This document shows, one piece after another, positions 8,754 through 19,221 of a stretch of DNA of 62,434 nt. Position 1 is the stretch's first letter, and every line of letters starts with the position of its first letter. The notes beneath the pieces were generated by a model. That model did no database searches. It was not told the origin of the DNA and worked only from the letters and a program-made list of their open reading frames with translations. A program made the position numbers and the translations under genes. Source of the stretch: an uncultured Clostridium sp. (GTDB taxonomy: Bacteria; Bacillota; Clostridia; TANB77; CAG-508). The stretch lies in the NCBI GenBank assembly GCA_947367845.1, contig CANBES010000009.1, positions 1-62,434 of the forward strand, given 5' to 3'.

Positions 8754-10637
8754 ATGAAAGAAAAAATAGTCAAAACAATAAATAAAGCAATAAATAGCAT
8801 AGCATTTATAATAATTATAGGAATTATAATTTTTGGAAAAACGATGTTATTTTATAATCAGACAATAGGAGAAGTAGAAATAAACACAATATTAAGAACT
8901 ATAAGTTTTATAGGAGTATTAGTAGCAATTTTATGTGCGCTTCCTAATAGAGCAAGAATTGTAGGAGTGATAATATCAGATATAATAATAAGTATATTGC
9001 TATTTGCTGACAATACATATTATGTGTATTCGAGAACGACACTGTCAGTAGCGCAAATTACAAATCTACAATATGGAGAAGAAATAACCAAAGCAATTCC
9101 AATAATGCTAAGCCCAATGCATATATTATATTTTGTTGATTTTATAATATTAATCGCATTGCATTATATAAAAAATATAAAGATTGAAGTCTTAAAAAAA
9201 GCAAGTAAAAAAACAATAATAGCAAGATGTGCATCAGTAATAGCTGGAATAGCGTTGTTTAGCATAGTATGTGTACCAACTGTAAAAAGTAGCAGTAATG
9301 CGCCATATGTAAGAGATATGCAAATTAAAGACGCAACAATATATGGATATCATATTTTTGATATGAAAAGTGCAATTACAAAAAATAATCAAACAAAATA
9401 CAAAAATAGAACATCAATGTTGGAAGATTATGAAAAATTGAAAACAGAATACAGCGAAAGATATGGAGAAGTACAATATAATTTAGAAGGGAGTTTAAAA
9501 GGAAAAAATGTAATTATAGTTCAGCTAGAATCATTACAAAACTTCTTAATTAATCAAAAAATTAACGGAAAAGAAATTACACCAAACTTAAATAAGTTCT
9601 TTTCTGAAAATATAGAATTTACAAATATGTATATGCAAAGTTATACAACAACAGCAGATTCAGAACATTCAGTAATAACATCAACATATCCAATAGAAAA
9701 TGGAATGGCATTTAGTAGATATTACACAAATACATATGATGATTTATTTAACATATTCCATAGCAATAATTATTACACATCTTATATGCACGGAAATGAT
9801 GCATATTTTTGGAATCGTGGGAACGTATATAGAAGGCTACCAGTGGATAGTTTAGCATTAAAAGATAGTTTTAGAGAAGAAGAATATATAAATGGATATT
9901 TATCAGACGAAACAGTATATAAACAAGGATTAGAAAAAATTGAAAATTTTGACAAGCCATTTATTTCATTTATAATAGCTGCATCATCTCACTTGCCTTA
10001 TGAATTAGAAGGATTACAAGATAGAACAAAGGTAAGTATAGATACTGGTAAATATAAAAACACATATTTTGGAAATTATTTAGAAGCAGCAAACTATGCA
10101 GATTATGCATTTGGAGAGTTATTAGAAGGACTAAAGGAAAAGGGACTATATGATAATACTGCAATTTTAGTCTATGGTGACCATAATGGATTAAATATGT
10201 ATGAAGAGAAAATGCTTGAATTTTTTGAAGAAGAAAAAGGAAAATTAACAGATGTGGACATAAAATTAAATTTTGCAAATGTATTGTGTGGTTTAAGAAT
10301 ACCAGGTGTAAGTAATATAAAGATAGATAAACCAGTAACTAAACTAGACGTAAAGCCAACACTTACATATTTATGCGGAATAGAAGATGGGATTTCTTTA
10401 GGAACTAATATGTTTGGAAGTAAAGATTTTGTATGTTTAAATAATGAAATTATAATAACAGATAAATATTATTATGATAATGGTTGGCATAATAGAAAAA
10501 CGGGAGAGGATATTGATATAGAAAAAGTTGACGAAGATCTAAGAAAACAATTAGACACATATTACAATAATATGAAATTAGAATTAGATATGTCAAATTC
10601 TATTGTTTATAATAATTTATTAAGCTTAGAGAAATAA
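8754..10637 (+). CDS. LTA synthase family sulfatase
   Basis: 627 residues. Four to five N-terminal membrane segments (to about residue 170) are followed by an extracellular sulfatase-fold domain. KNVIIVQLESLQNF holds the first metal-binding Glu, YTTTADSEHSV the Thr nucleophile region, and VYGDHNGLN the distal Asp-His. The family transfers glycerol-phosphate from phosphatidylglycerol to build lipoteichoic acid or modifies related glycopolymers. The exact substrate is unknown. Confidence 0.85.
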   Translation: MKEKIVKTINKAINSIAFIIIIGIIIFGKTMLFYNQTIGEVEINTILRTISFIGVLVAILCALPNRARIVGVIISDIIISILLFADNTYYVYSRTTLSVAQITNLQYGEEITKAIPIMLSPMHILYFVDFIILIALHYIKNIKIEVLKKASKKTIIARCASVIAGIALFSIVCVPTVKSSSNAPYVRDMQIKDATIYGYHIFDMKSAITKNNQTKYKNRTSMLEDYEKLKTEYSERYGEVQYNLEGSLKGKNVIIVQLESLQNFLINQKINGKEITPNLNKFFSENIEFTNMYMQSYTTTADSEHSVITSTYPIENGMAFSRYYTNTYDDLFNIFHSNNYYTSYMHGNDAYFWNRGNVYRRLPVDSLALKDSFREEEYINGYLSDETVYKQGLEKIENFDKPFISFIIAASSHLPYELEGLQDRTKVSIDTGKYKNTYFGNYLEAANYADYAFGELLEGLKEKGLYDNTAILVYGDHNGLNMYEEKMLEFFEEEKGKLTDVDIKLNFANVLCGLRIPGVSNIKIDKPVTKLDVKPTLTYLCGIEDGISLGTNMFGSKDFVCLNNEIIITDKYYYDNGWHNRKTGEDIDIEKVDEDLRKQLDTYYNNMKLELDMSNSIVYNNLLSLEK

Positions 10638-10673
10638 ATCAACATAATTCGTATGAAAGGAACATAATTACAT

Positions 10674-11681
10674 ATGGAAGAAGAAAGAATACTAAGTCCT
10701 AAACTAGAAAATGTGGGAGAAGAAAGAATAGAAAATTCTTTAAGACCACAAAATTTAAAAGAATATATAGGACAAGACAAAGTAAAAGAAAATATGAAAA
10801 TCTATATAGAAGCGGCAAAGAAGAGGGGAGAACCTTTAGACCATTGTTTGTTATATGGACCACCAGGGCTTGGAAAAACAACATTATCAAATATAATAGC
10901 AAACGAAATGAATTCAAATATAAAAATAACATCAGGACCAGCAATTGAAAAGCCAGGGGATTTAGCTGCTCTTTTGACAAACCTTTCAGAATTTGATGTT
11001 TTATTTATTGATGAAATTCATAGATTAAGTAAAAGTGTAGAAGAAATTTTATATCCGGCATTAGAAGACTTTACATTAGATATCGTAATTGGAAAAGGAC
11101 CAAGTGCTAGGTCAATAAGATTAGACTTACCAAAATTCACACTAATAGGAGCAACAACAAAAGCTGGTTCACTTACAACTCCATTACGTGACCGTTTTGG
11201 AATTACTCATAGACTTGAATTATATTCAGAAAAAGACTTAACGACTATCGTAAAAAGGTCAAGTAAAATTTTAGAAGTTGAAATAGATGAAGAAGCGGCA
11301 AGAGAAATTGCAAGACGTTCAAGAGGAACGCCTAGAATTGCAAATAGATTGTTAAAAAGGGTAAGAGATTACGCTATTGTACTAGGCGACGGAGACATTA
11401 CATTAAAAATTGCAAAACATGCTCTAAATAAACTAGAAATAGATGAACTAGGATTAGATGAGATAGATAGGAAAATATTAGAAACAATGATTGTTCAATA
11501 TGGCGGAAGACCAGTTGGAATTGAAGCTTTATCAGTTACTGTTGGGGAAGAGTTGGATACTATTGAAGATGTGTATGAACCTTATTTAATTCAAATTGGC
11601 TTTATTGCAAGGACTTTAAGGGGAAGAAGGCCACTTCCTGCTGCTTATAAACATTTGGGTTATGAATATTTAGAAGAATAA
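10674..11681 (+). CDS. ruvB: Holliday junction branch migration ATPase RuvB
   Basis: 335 residues, the usual length. Walker [12 protein letters not shown], Walker [10 protein letters not shown], sensor GATTKAG and the arginine-finger region LRDRFG are intact. The C-terminal winged helix ends [14 protein letters not shown]. It drives branch migration with RuvA. ruvA and ruvC are not adjacent here. The ATG lies 37 bases after the previous stop. Confidence 0.96.
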   Translation: MEEERILSPKLENVGEERIENSLRPQNLKEYIGQDKVKENMKIYIEAAKKRGEPLDHCLLYGPPGLGKTTLSNIIANEMNSNIKITSGPAIEKPGDLAALLTNLSEFDVLFIDEIHRLSKSVEEILYPALEDFTLDIVIGKGPSARSIRLDLPKFTLIGATTKAGSLTTPLRDRFGITHRLELYSEKDLTTIVKRSSKILEVEIDEEAAREIARRSRGTPRIANRLLKRVRDYAIVLGDGDITLKIAKHALNKLEIDELGLDEIDRKILETMIVQYGGRPVGIEALSVTVGEELDTIEDVYEPYLIQIGFIARTLRGRRPLPAAYKHLGYEYLEE

Positions 11682-11689
11682 AGGCAATG

Positions 11690-11718
11690 AAATTGTGTCA
11701 ACACTGTTGACACAATTT
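11690..11718. promoter_or_regulatory. Perfect 13-bp palindrome between ruvB and queH
   Basis: AAATTGTGTCAAC and GTTGACACAATTT are separated by ACT. No T-run follows, so this is not a standard terminator. It could be an operator or a hairpin in the mRNA. The right arm includes TTGACA, but no -10 is evident at the right distance. Confidence 0.5.
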
Positions 11719-11752
11719 AGCTGGGTAAATAAAGATTGAGGGGAAAATAGAA

Positions 11753-12310
11753 ATGAAATTATTATTACACACTTGCTGTGCACCTTGCAGTGTATACTGT
11801 ATAGACAGTTTAAGAAAAGAAGGAATAGAACCAACTGTATATTGGTATAATCCAAACATTCATCCATATATGGAATATAAATCAAGAAGAGATTGCCTAA
11901 AAGAATACACAAAATCAATAGGAATAGAAGCGATATTTGAAGAAGACTATGGATTAGATGAATTCTGCAAAAATGTTGTGGGAGATTTACAAAATAGATG
12001 TAAAAACTATTGTTATAGAGTTCGTTTGGAACAAGTCGCAAAGTATGCTAAGAATAATGGATATGATGCTTTTTCTACAACTCTTTTGGTTAGTATTTAT
12101 CAAAATCATGATGCTATAATTGAGATTGCAAATGAAATGGCGAAGAAATATGGAGTTAAGTTTTTGTATCGTGATTTTAGGGTTGGTTTCCGTGAAGGGC
12201 AAGCTAAGGCACGTGAGCTAAATCTTTATATGCAGAAGTATTGTGGGTGCGTTTTTAGTGAGGAAGATAGGTATTCTAAACAAATAAAAAAGGATTTAGA
12301 GAATAATTAA
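11753..12310 (+). CDS. queH: Epoxyqueuosine reductase QueH
   Basis: 185 residues. LLLHTCCAPCSVYC carries the vicinal Cys pair and the FeS-cluster Cys, with C-terminal KYCGCVFSEEDRY. QueH performs the last step of queuosine formation in tRNA in bacteria lacking QueG. Good AGGGGAAAATAGAA site before the ATG. Cotranscription with ruvB is possible across the palindrome. Confidence 0.92.
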   Translation: MKLLLHTCCAPCSVYCIDSLRKEGIEPTVYWYNPNIHPYMEYKSRRDCLKEYTKSIGIEAIFEEDYGLDEFCKNVVGDLQNRCKNYCYRVRLEQVAKYAKNNGYDAFSTTLLVSIYQNHDAIIEIANEMAKKYGVKFLYRDFRVGFREGQAKARELNLYMQKYCGCVFSEEDRYSKQIKKDLENN

Positions 12311-12319
12311 AGGAAGTGA

Positions 12320-13369
12320 ATGGAGTATATGGCTAAGAAAAATAAGGAAATTACTATTCGTTCAAGTGCAGCAGAATATTTAACATATATGGCGGCAGTC
12401 GGAGATAATCCCGATGCAATCGAAGTTAGATATGAAGATGAAAATATTTGGCTAACACAAAAAATGTTAGCAACCATTTATGGAGTTTCGGTATCAGCAA
12501 TTAATCAACATATAAAGAAGATATATGAAGATAATGAATTAGAAGAAAGTGCAACTATTAAGAATTTCTTAATAGTTCAAAAAGAAGGAAACAGAGAGGT
12601 TTCAAGAGAAGTTGCACATTATAATCTACAAATGATAATTTCAGTTGGATTTAAAGTTAATAATGAAAGAGCAGTACAATTCAGAAAATGGGCTAATCAA
12701 ATCGTAAAAGACTATACAATAAAAGGTTGGGTAATGGATGACGACCGTTTAAAAAATGGTGGCTCTATTTTAACAGAAAAATACTTTGAAGAACAACTAG
12801 AACGTATTAGAGAAATACGAATGTCAGAAAGAAAATTTTATCAAAAAATCACTGATATATATGCAACTTCAATAGATTATGACAAAACTGCAAAAGCAAC
12901 AATTAGATTTTTTACAGCTGTCCAAAATAAGCTTCATTATGCTGTTTCAGGGAATACAGCAGCTGAAATAATTTATAATAGAGCAGACCATAAAAAAGAG
13001 AATATGGGATTAACATCATGGGAAGGTGCGCCAAATGGTAAAATACATAAATATGATGTAGTAGTTGCTAAAAATTATTTATCTGAAAATGAAATTGCTC
13101 AATTAGAAAGAATGGTTTCAGCATATTTGGATTTAGCAGAAATGCAAGCCATGAGACATATACCAATGACAATGGCAGATTGGGAAGAAAGGCTAAATGG
13201 ATTTTTGAAATTATGGGATCATGAAATACTGAAAGATAATGGCAAAATATCAGCAGAAATGGCGAAACTTCATGCTGAAACTGAATTTGAAAAGTATAGA
13301 ATAGTTCAAGATAGAATATACATTTCTGATTTTGACCAACTTATTATAAATACGAAAAATTTAAAGTAG
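12320..13369 (+). CDS. rhuM: RhuM family protein
   Basis: 349 residues. It matches the RhuM/virulence-protein family: IEVRYEDENIWLTQKMLATIYGVSVSAINQHIKKI is a wHTH-like N-terminal region, followed by the conserved FRKWANQIVKDYTIKGW segment. The family is often carried on mobile or defence islands; its biochemical role is unclear. It starts 9 bases after queH, at the ATG at 12320 or 12329, both with a purine-rich site. Confidence 0.85.
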   Translation: MEYMAKKNKEITIRSSAAEYLTYMAAVGDNPDAIEVRYEDENIWLTQKMLATIYGVSVSAINQHIKKIYEDNELEESATIKNFLIVQKEGNREVSREVAHYNLQMIISVGFKVNNERAVQFRKWANQIVKDYTIKGWVMDDDRLKNGGSILTEKYFEEQLERIREIRMSERKFYQKITDIYATSIDYDKTAKATIRFFTAVQNKLHYAVSGNTAAEIIYNRADHKKENMGLTSWEGAPNGKIHKYDVVVAKNYLSENEIAQLERMVSAYLDLAEMQAMRHIPMTMADWEERLNGFLKLWDHEILKDNGKISAEMAKLHAETEFEKYRIVQDRIYISDFDQLIINTKNLK

Positions 13370-13455
13370 AAATGTACAAACCACAAACCACAAGAAAAAT
13401 ACCGAAAAAACTCAGCTTTGTCCAAGTACAAAAATAATTAAGGAGAAAATAGAAT

Positions 13456-15151
13456 TTGAAACAATTACTAAAACAAGAAAAATATCGAAATTTAGCAAAA
13501 ATAATTTTAATAAACATAGTTATCTTTACTAGCATCAATTTACTATTTAATATAAAATATGAGCAAGTAGATGACTTTATAATATATAACCTATATTCAG
13601 GATTAGACGGAACATATAACACACATGGAGTATATATGCACACAATATTATGTACGATAATAGGTCTTTTTTATAGAATAGCACCAGCAATTAACTGGCA
13701 CACAATATTTCTTTTAAGTATGCAATTCATATGTTTTACAATAATAGGATATTGCATAACAGAAAAACAAAAAAGTGAAAAAGCATTTATATTATATGCA
13801 GTATTTGCAAGTGTATTTTATTCAGCACTATTAATGCTAATACAATACACATCTGTTGCAGCATTGTTAATACTAACATCACTGTTTATAACAATGCACT
13901 TAATGGAAAGAGAAGATAAAAGCAAAGCTTTAAAAATATTATGTTTTGTGCTTTATGCCATTGGAATAATGCTAAGAATGCAATCATTGCTAATAATAGC
14001 TCCATTTTTTGCAATATATGCAATATATTATTTAATAAAATATTTCAAAAAGCAAATAGATATTACAAAATTAAAAAATATAATATTCGATTACGCAATT
14101 ATTGCAGTAATAACAATTGCGGTATACATATCACACAATGCAATTTATGAGAATAATCCACTTTATAAAGAATATATGGAATATAACAATATGAGAGCAG
14201 TGCTACATGATATGTCTTATACAGATTATGAAGAAAATAAAAAGATATTTGACGAAATAGGTTGGTCAAAAAATGACCATTATCTTTTCTATACATTTAA
14301 TTTTGGAGATGAGAATGTATATAGTAAAGAAAATTTGCAAAAGATTATAGATTATAAAATAAGTACAAATCAATATTACAATTTGAACTCTAAACCAAAA
14401 GAAGTAATGGAAGGTTTAGTAAATGAAATGCAATCTACAAATACAATTGTAACATTATTTATGTTTGAAATGTTTTTTGTAGCTGTATTAGAGAGTAAAG
14501 AAAAGAAACGGATTAAATATCTTAATATTGCTAGCAACATTAGGAATTAATACATTGTTTATTGTCTTAAATAGAAGTATGTTAAGAGTAGTCATACCAG
14601 AATACATCATAGGAACAGCACTTATAATATATAATATGAAATTGGAAAAGGAAAAACATCAATTTAGTGCAATATGGCTTGTTTTAATTATAATAATAAC
14701 ATTAAGCTATTCAGCAAGTAAATATGAATTCGATTACAAACTAAAAGATTACAAGCAATATCAAAAAGTAATTGAATATATAAATGAACACAAGGAAAAT
14801 ACATATTTAGCTACAATTCCAGCACTACAATTTAGATATTTAGCATATTCTCCATACCAAATGCCACCAAAAGGTTCATTTTCAAATTTAAGAGTTATGG
14901 GTGGCTGGGATATGTTTACACAAAACTATTATGATTTTAAAGAGAGAAATAATTTAGAAGGAACATTTTTGGATTTGCTAAAAGATGATGTTTATTTAAT
15001 TGATGGTGATGTTTATTGGTCAGGTAATGAGTATAAAAATTACATAAATCATATTGTTTTATTTTTAAAAGAACACTATAATAAGGATGTGAAATATGAA
15101 AAAATAGAGCAAATTGAAAATATTTATATTTATAAGATTGTAGAAAAATAG
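13456..15151 (+). CDS. Polytopic membrane glycosyltransferase-like protein, with CGG +1 frameshift
   Basis: With one +1 shift the product is about 564 residues. It has at least nine membrane segments in the first 400 residues and a non-membrane C-terminal tail, a GT39/Wzy-like layout. Frame 0 runs from a TTG start (AAGGAGAA upstream) to the in-frame CGG at 14509-14511 and ends at 14550. Dropping the C gives GGA TTA AAT ATC and joins the second frame to 15151 inside a hydrophobic segment. It is upstream of the ABC exporter. The sugar donor and acceptor are unknown. Confidence 0.65.
14509..14512 (+). other. CGGA +1 frameshift site in the 13456 membrane gene
   Basis: Frame 0 reads AAA CGG ATT; the continuing frame needs AAA GGA TTA. 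It is codon 352. Confidence 0.65.
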
Positions 15152-15166
15152 AAAGAAGGAAGCAAA

Positions 15167-16057
15167 ATGAGCTTAATATTAAAAAACGTATCAAAAACAT
15201 TTGTTGGAAAGAAAGCAGTGGACAACATATCACTAACCTTAGAAAAACCAGGAGTATATGGCTTGCTTGGGACAAATGGAGCAGGAAAAACAACAACAAT
15301 AAGAATGTTACTTGGAATAATAAAAAAAGACAGTGGAGAAATAACTTGGAAAGGAAAAGCAGTAGATAGAAAAAACGTAAGATTTGGCTATTTACCAGAA
15401 GAAAGGGGAGTATACCCAAAAACAAAAATAGTTGACCAATTGATGTATTTTGCAGAACTAAAAGGAATGAAAAAAGACGAAGCAATAAAATCAATAAACA
15501 AATGGGCAAAAGAACTAAAAGTTGAAGAATACTTAGAACAACCAGCAGAAAAACTATCAAAAGGAAATCAACAAAAAATACAATTTATGACAGCAATAAT
15601 TCATGACCCAGAATTAGTTGTATTAGACGAACCATTTAGTGGACTAGACCCAGTCAATACAGAAATATTAAAAAACATCATAATAAACCTAGTAAAAAAT
15701 GGAAAATATGTAATAATGTCAGCACATCAAATGGCAACAATAGAAGAATTTTGCAGTGACATTCTAATACTAAATAAAGGAAAAACAGTATTACAAGGAA
15801 ACTTAAAAGAAATAAAAGAAACATATCCAGCAAACAGAGTAGAAGTAGATGTAAAGCAAGATATAACAAGCCATATAAAAGAACTTGGATTAGAAATTGA
15901 AAACGAAGCTAACAATAATTATATAATCAAACTAACAGACGAAGAAAAGGCACACGAATTATTAAATAAATTAATTACAAATGGAATAAAAGTAGACAAA
16001 TTTGAGATTAAAAAACCTACTTTAAATGACATATTTATAGAAAAGGTGGGTGAATAA
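15167..16057 (+). CDS. ABC transporter ATP-binding protein, NatA type
   Basis: 296 residues. Walker A GTNGAGKTTT, ABC signature LSKGNQQK, Walker B LVVLDEPFSG and the H-loop SAHQM are complete, and a C-terminal extension of about 90 residues is typical of NatA-like subunits. It pairs with the permease that starts two bases after its stop. Likely substrates are Na+ or a toxic compound; this cannot be decided from sequence. Confidence 0.9.
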   Translation: MSLILKNVSKTFVGKKAVDNISLTLEKPGVYGLLGTNGAGKTTTIRMLLGIIKKDSGEITWKGKAVDRKNVRFGYLPEERGVYPKTKIVDQLMYFAELKGMKKDEAIKSINKWAKELKVEEYLEQPAEKLSKGNQQKIQFMTAIIHDPELVVLDEPFSGLDPVNTEILKNIIINLVKNGKYVIMSAHQMATIEEFCSDILILNKGKTVLQGNLKEIKETYPANRVEVDVKQDITSHIKELGLEIENEANNNYIIKLTDEEKAHELLNKLITNGIKVDKFEIKKPTLNDIFIEKVGE

Positions 16058-16059
16058 TA

Positions 16060-17283
16060 ATGAAAGATATTTTAACAGTAATGAAATTTACAATAAAAGA
16101 TATGGTGAAAAGAAAATCTTTTATAATATCAACTTTAATTATTTTAATATTAATTGTAATAGGGTTTAATGTACCAAACATAATAAAAAATATAAAAGGT
16201 GAAGAGACATCAAGTAGTAAATTATTAATAGTTGACAATGAAAACATATTTGAAGGTAGCTTGGAATTATTGGAACAAACAGACTTAGGATATGATATAG
16301 AAATAGGAAAAGCAACATTTGAAGAAATAAAAACAAAAATGGAAAATGACGAAGTAGAAGATGCAATAATAATAGAAAAGCAAGATAATAATGTAAAAAT
16401 TAGATACATAGTAAAAAATATGACTATGATGGAAGCGGTTCCAGAAACAATAGTAAATGCTATAAATACATTGTATACAAACATACAAATAAGTAAGTTA
16501 GGACTAAGTCCAGAACAATTACAATCAATAACACCTAACTTTGAATTCAGTTTGGAACAAACTGAAGAACAAAAAGCAAATGGAAATATATTTGCAATGA
16601 TGTTAATGTCATTAGTGTTATTCTATGCAATATATTTCTGTGCATATCAAGTATCAAGCTCAATAACAACAGAAAAAACATCAAAAATAATGGAAACACT
16701 AGTAACATCAACAAGTCCAAGAACAATAGTACTTGGAAAAACAATAGGAATAGGAATAGTTGGGCTATTACAAATGGTGCTAATCGTAGGAACAGCATTA
16801 ATTTGTGCAAAATCACTCCTAGACCAAGAATTGTTAAATGCAGTATTAGATATGTCAAATATTACACCTTATTTAGGAATAGTTACTATTGCATACTTTA
16901 TATTAGGATATCTTGCATATGCGTTGCTATATGCTTTAACAGGCTCAACTGTAAGTAAACCAGAAGATATACAATCAGCTAATGCACCAGTTGCAATTTT
17001 AGCAGTAATAGGATTTTATCTATCATACTTTACAATGATGAATCCTACAAGTGAGCTTAATGTATTTGCATCATTGTTCCCAGTATCATCACCATTCTGT
17101 ATGCCATTCAGAATTATGATGGGATTGGCAAGTGGCACAGACGTTGCAATTTCTGTGGCAATTTTAATTGTTACTATTTTGGTTATTGCACATGTTGCTA
17201 TTAAAATTTATTCAAATGCGATTTTGAATTATGGTACAAAAATGAGTTTTAAAGATATGGTGAATATGTATAAAGATAAATAG
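16060..17283 (+). CDS. ABC transporter permease, NatB type
   Basis: 407 residues. A TM segment at about 20-40, a large extracellular loop to about 175, then five more TM segments: the ABC-2 NatB layout. It is translationally coupled to the ATPase with a GGTGGG site inside the upstream gene. A strong terminator follows. Confidence 0.88.
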   Translation: MKDILTVMKFTIKDMVKRKSFIISTLIILILIVIGFNVPNIIKNIKGEETSSSKLLIVDNENIFEGSLELLEQTDLGYDIEIGKATFEEIKTKMENDEVEDAIIIEKQDNNVKIRYIVKNMTMMEAVPETIVNAINTLYTNIQISKLGLSPEQLQSITPNFEFSLEQTEEQKANGNIFAMMLMSLVLFYAIYFCAYQVSSSITTEKTSKIMETLVTSTSPRTIVLGKTIGIGIVGLLQMVLIVGTALICAKSLLDQELLNAVLDMSNITPYLGIVTIAYFILGYLAYALLYALTGSTVSKPEDIQSANAPVAILAVIGFYLSYFTMMNPTSELNVFASLFPVSSPFCMPFRIMMGLASGTDVAISVAILIVTILVIAHVAIKIYSNAILNYGTKMSFKDMVNMYKDK

Positions 17284-17287
17284 GAAG

Positions 17288-17323
17288 AAAAAGATTAGTT
17301 TGAAATATAACTAATCTTTTTTG
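17288..17323 (+). terminator. Intrinsic terminator after the ABC exporter
   Basis: AAAGATTAGTT / AACTAATCTTT hairpin followed by TTTT. Confidence 0.85.
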
Positions 17324-17333
17324 ATGTTTTTGA

Positions 17334-17366
17334 AGGTGTTTTTGGGGACAGTCCTAAAAAACACCT
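17334..17366. repeat. GGGGAC palindromic repeat, AGGTGTTTTT type
   Basis: AGGTGTTTTT...AAAAACACCT arms around GGGGACAGTCC. The same arms surround a CTGTCCCC core at 29761-29804. Confidence 0.65.
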
Positions 17367-17493
17367 AAAACTATAAAAATTAACAAATAAAACAAGACAA
17401 ATTGGCAAAAATATGATATAGTATAAAAGCTAATATAATTATAACAGCGAGAGAAAAATTATAATAATAAATTGCAATATTGGAGGTAAATTA

Positions 17494-19011
17494 ATGAGTG
17501 AATTTATAAAAAATATAATTATTCAAGGTGAAAAAGAAAATACAGAGTTTAAAGAATCAAAATATAAATTACCTAAAAATTTATTTGAAACAATATGTGC
17601 ATTTTTAAATCGATTTGGTGGAAATATAATATTAGGAGTAAATGACAACAAAGAAATTGTAGGTGTTACTGAAGAAAATGTAATACAATTAAAAAAAGAT
17701 TTTACTAATTTGTGTAATAATTCACAAAAAATATTTCCAACAGTTTATTTATCAATTGATGATTATGAAATAGATGGAAAAACAATTTTATATATTAATG
17801 TTCCAGAGTCATCAGAGGTACATAGAAGTAATGGGAAGATTTATGATAGGAATCAAGACGGAGATTATGACATTACAAATAATACTAAATTAGTAGCCGA
17901 TATGTATATGAGAAAAAGAGATATCCATATAGAAGATAAAATATACCCATATGCAACAATGAAGAACTTAAGAGAAGATCTATTTGAAAAAGCAAAGAAA
18001 TGGGCATTATTAAAGAATAATAATCATCCTTGGAAAAATATGTCTAATGAAGAAATAATAAAAAGTTCTGGGTTATATAGAGAAGATGTTACAACAGGAC
18101 AAAAAGGATTAACTCTTGCTGCAATTTTAATATTTGGAACAGATGAAACGATTATGTCTTGCTTATCTAATTTTAAAACAGATGCAATATACAGAGATGA
18201 AAATATGGATAGATATGATGATAGAGATGTTATAATTACTAATTTGATAGATAGCTACGAAAGATTAATACAATTTGTACAAAAACATACTAATGATAAA
18301 TTTTATCTTGAAGGTTCACACAGTATTAGTATTAGAGATAAAATAGCACGTGAATTATGTTGTAACCTATTAATACATCGAGAATTTTCAAGTGGAGCAA
18401 CATCAAGAATTATAATAACAAAAGAAAAAATATATACTGAAAATCCTACTATACCAAAGCAAACAGGGTTCTTAACAATTAAAAATTGTATACCATATTC
18501 TAAAAATCCTAAAATAGCAAAAATTTTTAGGGAAATAGGATTAGCAGATGAATTAGGAAGTGGAGTTAGGAATATAACTCAAGCTTCAGAAATTTATTCA
18601 GGGCAAGTTCCAATTTTTGAAGAAGGAAGTATATTTAAAGCAACAGTACCACTTGTAAAAGTACTAGAAGAATTGACAGTAAAACAAGTTAATCAAATGA
18701 CAGTAAAAGAATTTAATGAAGCACTATTATGTAATAATAAGGCACAAGATAAGGCACAAGGTAAGGCACAAGATAAGGCACAAGGTAAGGCACAAGATAA
18801 GGCACAAGATAAAATAAATGCTCAAATATTACAATATTGCAATGAAGCAAGAAATATATTTGAAATTATGGAACATATAGGTTATAAGAATAGAACAAGA
18901 TTTAGAAGAGATTATATAAAGCCATTAATAGATATAGGAATTTTAAAAATGACAATACCAGAGAAACCAACAAGCAAAAATCAAAAATATATTATAAACA
19001 AAGAAAACTAA
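17494..19011 (+). CDS. AlbA_2/HATPase_c_4 ATP-binding putative transcriptional regulator
   Basis: 505 residues. The N-terminal Schlafen-AlbA_2 domain (about 10-130) shows NTEFKES and NRFGGNIILGV. The middle has LLIHREF and GLADELGSGVRNI of the ATPase-like C-terminal domain. A 24-residue Lys-Ala-Gln-Asp/Gly linker repeat (about 416-439) precedes a winged-helix tail. Such proteins are variable across strains and often accessory; the function is unclear. GGAGG lies before the ATG. Confidence 0.8.
   Translation: MSEFIKNIIIQGEKENTEFKESKYKLPKNLFETICAFLNRFGGNIILGVNDNKEIVGVTEENVIQLKKDFTNLCNNSQKIFPTVYLSIDDYEIDGKTILYINVPESSEVHRSNGKIYDRNQDGDYDITNNTKLVADMYMRKRDIHIEDKIYPYATMKNLREDLFEKAKKWALLKNNNHPWKNMSNEEIIKSSGLYREDVTTGQKGLTLAAILIFGTDETIMSCLSNFKTDAIYRDENMDRYDDRDVIITNLIDSYERLIQFVQKHTNDKFYLEGSHSISIRDKIARELCCNLLIHREFSSGATSRIIITKEKIYTENPTIPKQTGFLTIKNCIPYSKNPKIAKIFREIGLADELGSGVRNITQASEIYSGQVPIFEEGSIFKATVPLVKVLEELTVKQVNQMTVKEFNEALLCNNKAQDKAQGKAQDKAQGKAQDKAQDKINAQILQYCNEARNIFEIMEHIGYKNRTRFRRDYIKPLIDIGILKMTIPEKPTSKNQKYIINKEN
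18739..18810 (+). repeat. In-gene 12-bp tandem repeat (six units)
   Basis: AAGGCACAAGAT/AAGGCACAAGGT alternate six times in frame and encode KAQD/KAQG. They sit in the linker before the C-terminal winged helix. Confidence 0.9.
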
Positions 19012-19080
19012 AATAACAGGATATTCTAGGAATCAAGTTTTTTCATTTGATAAATATGTTGATTTATTTAAATAAAAATT

Positions 19081-19200
19081 TATAGGTCAAAAAAATTAAA
19101 AAAATCGACCTAAGAAAAATTATAGGTCAAAAAAATTAAAAAAATTGACCTAAGAAAAATTATAGGTCAAAAAAATTAGAGAAATTTGACCTAAGAAAAA
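19081..19200. repeat. 40-bp tandem repeat, three copies, each a hairpin
   Basis: Each unit begins TATAGGTCAAAAAAATTA and contains TAGGTC...GACCTA arms around an A-rich loop. Copies start at 19081, 19121 and 19161; the third has a few changes and one extra base. It lies 70 bases after the AlbA_2 gene. Confidence 0.9.
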
Positions 19201-19221
19201 TTTATAAAATGAAAATAAAAT

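Noticed and set aside
19081..19200. CRISPR array
   Set aside because: The 40-bp units are contiguous repeats without unique spacers and no cas gene is near.
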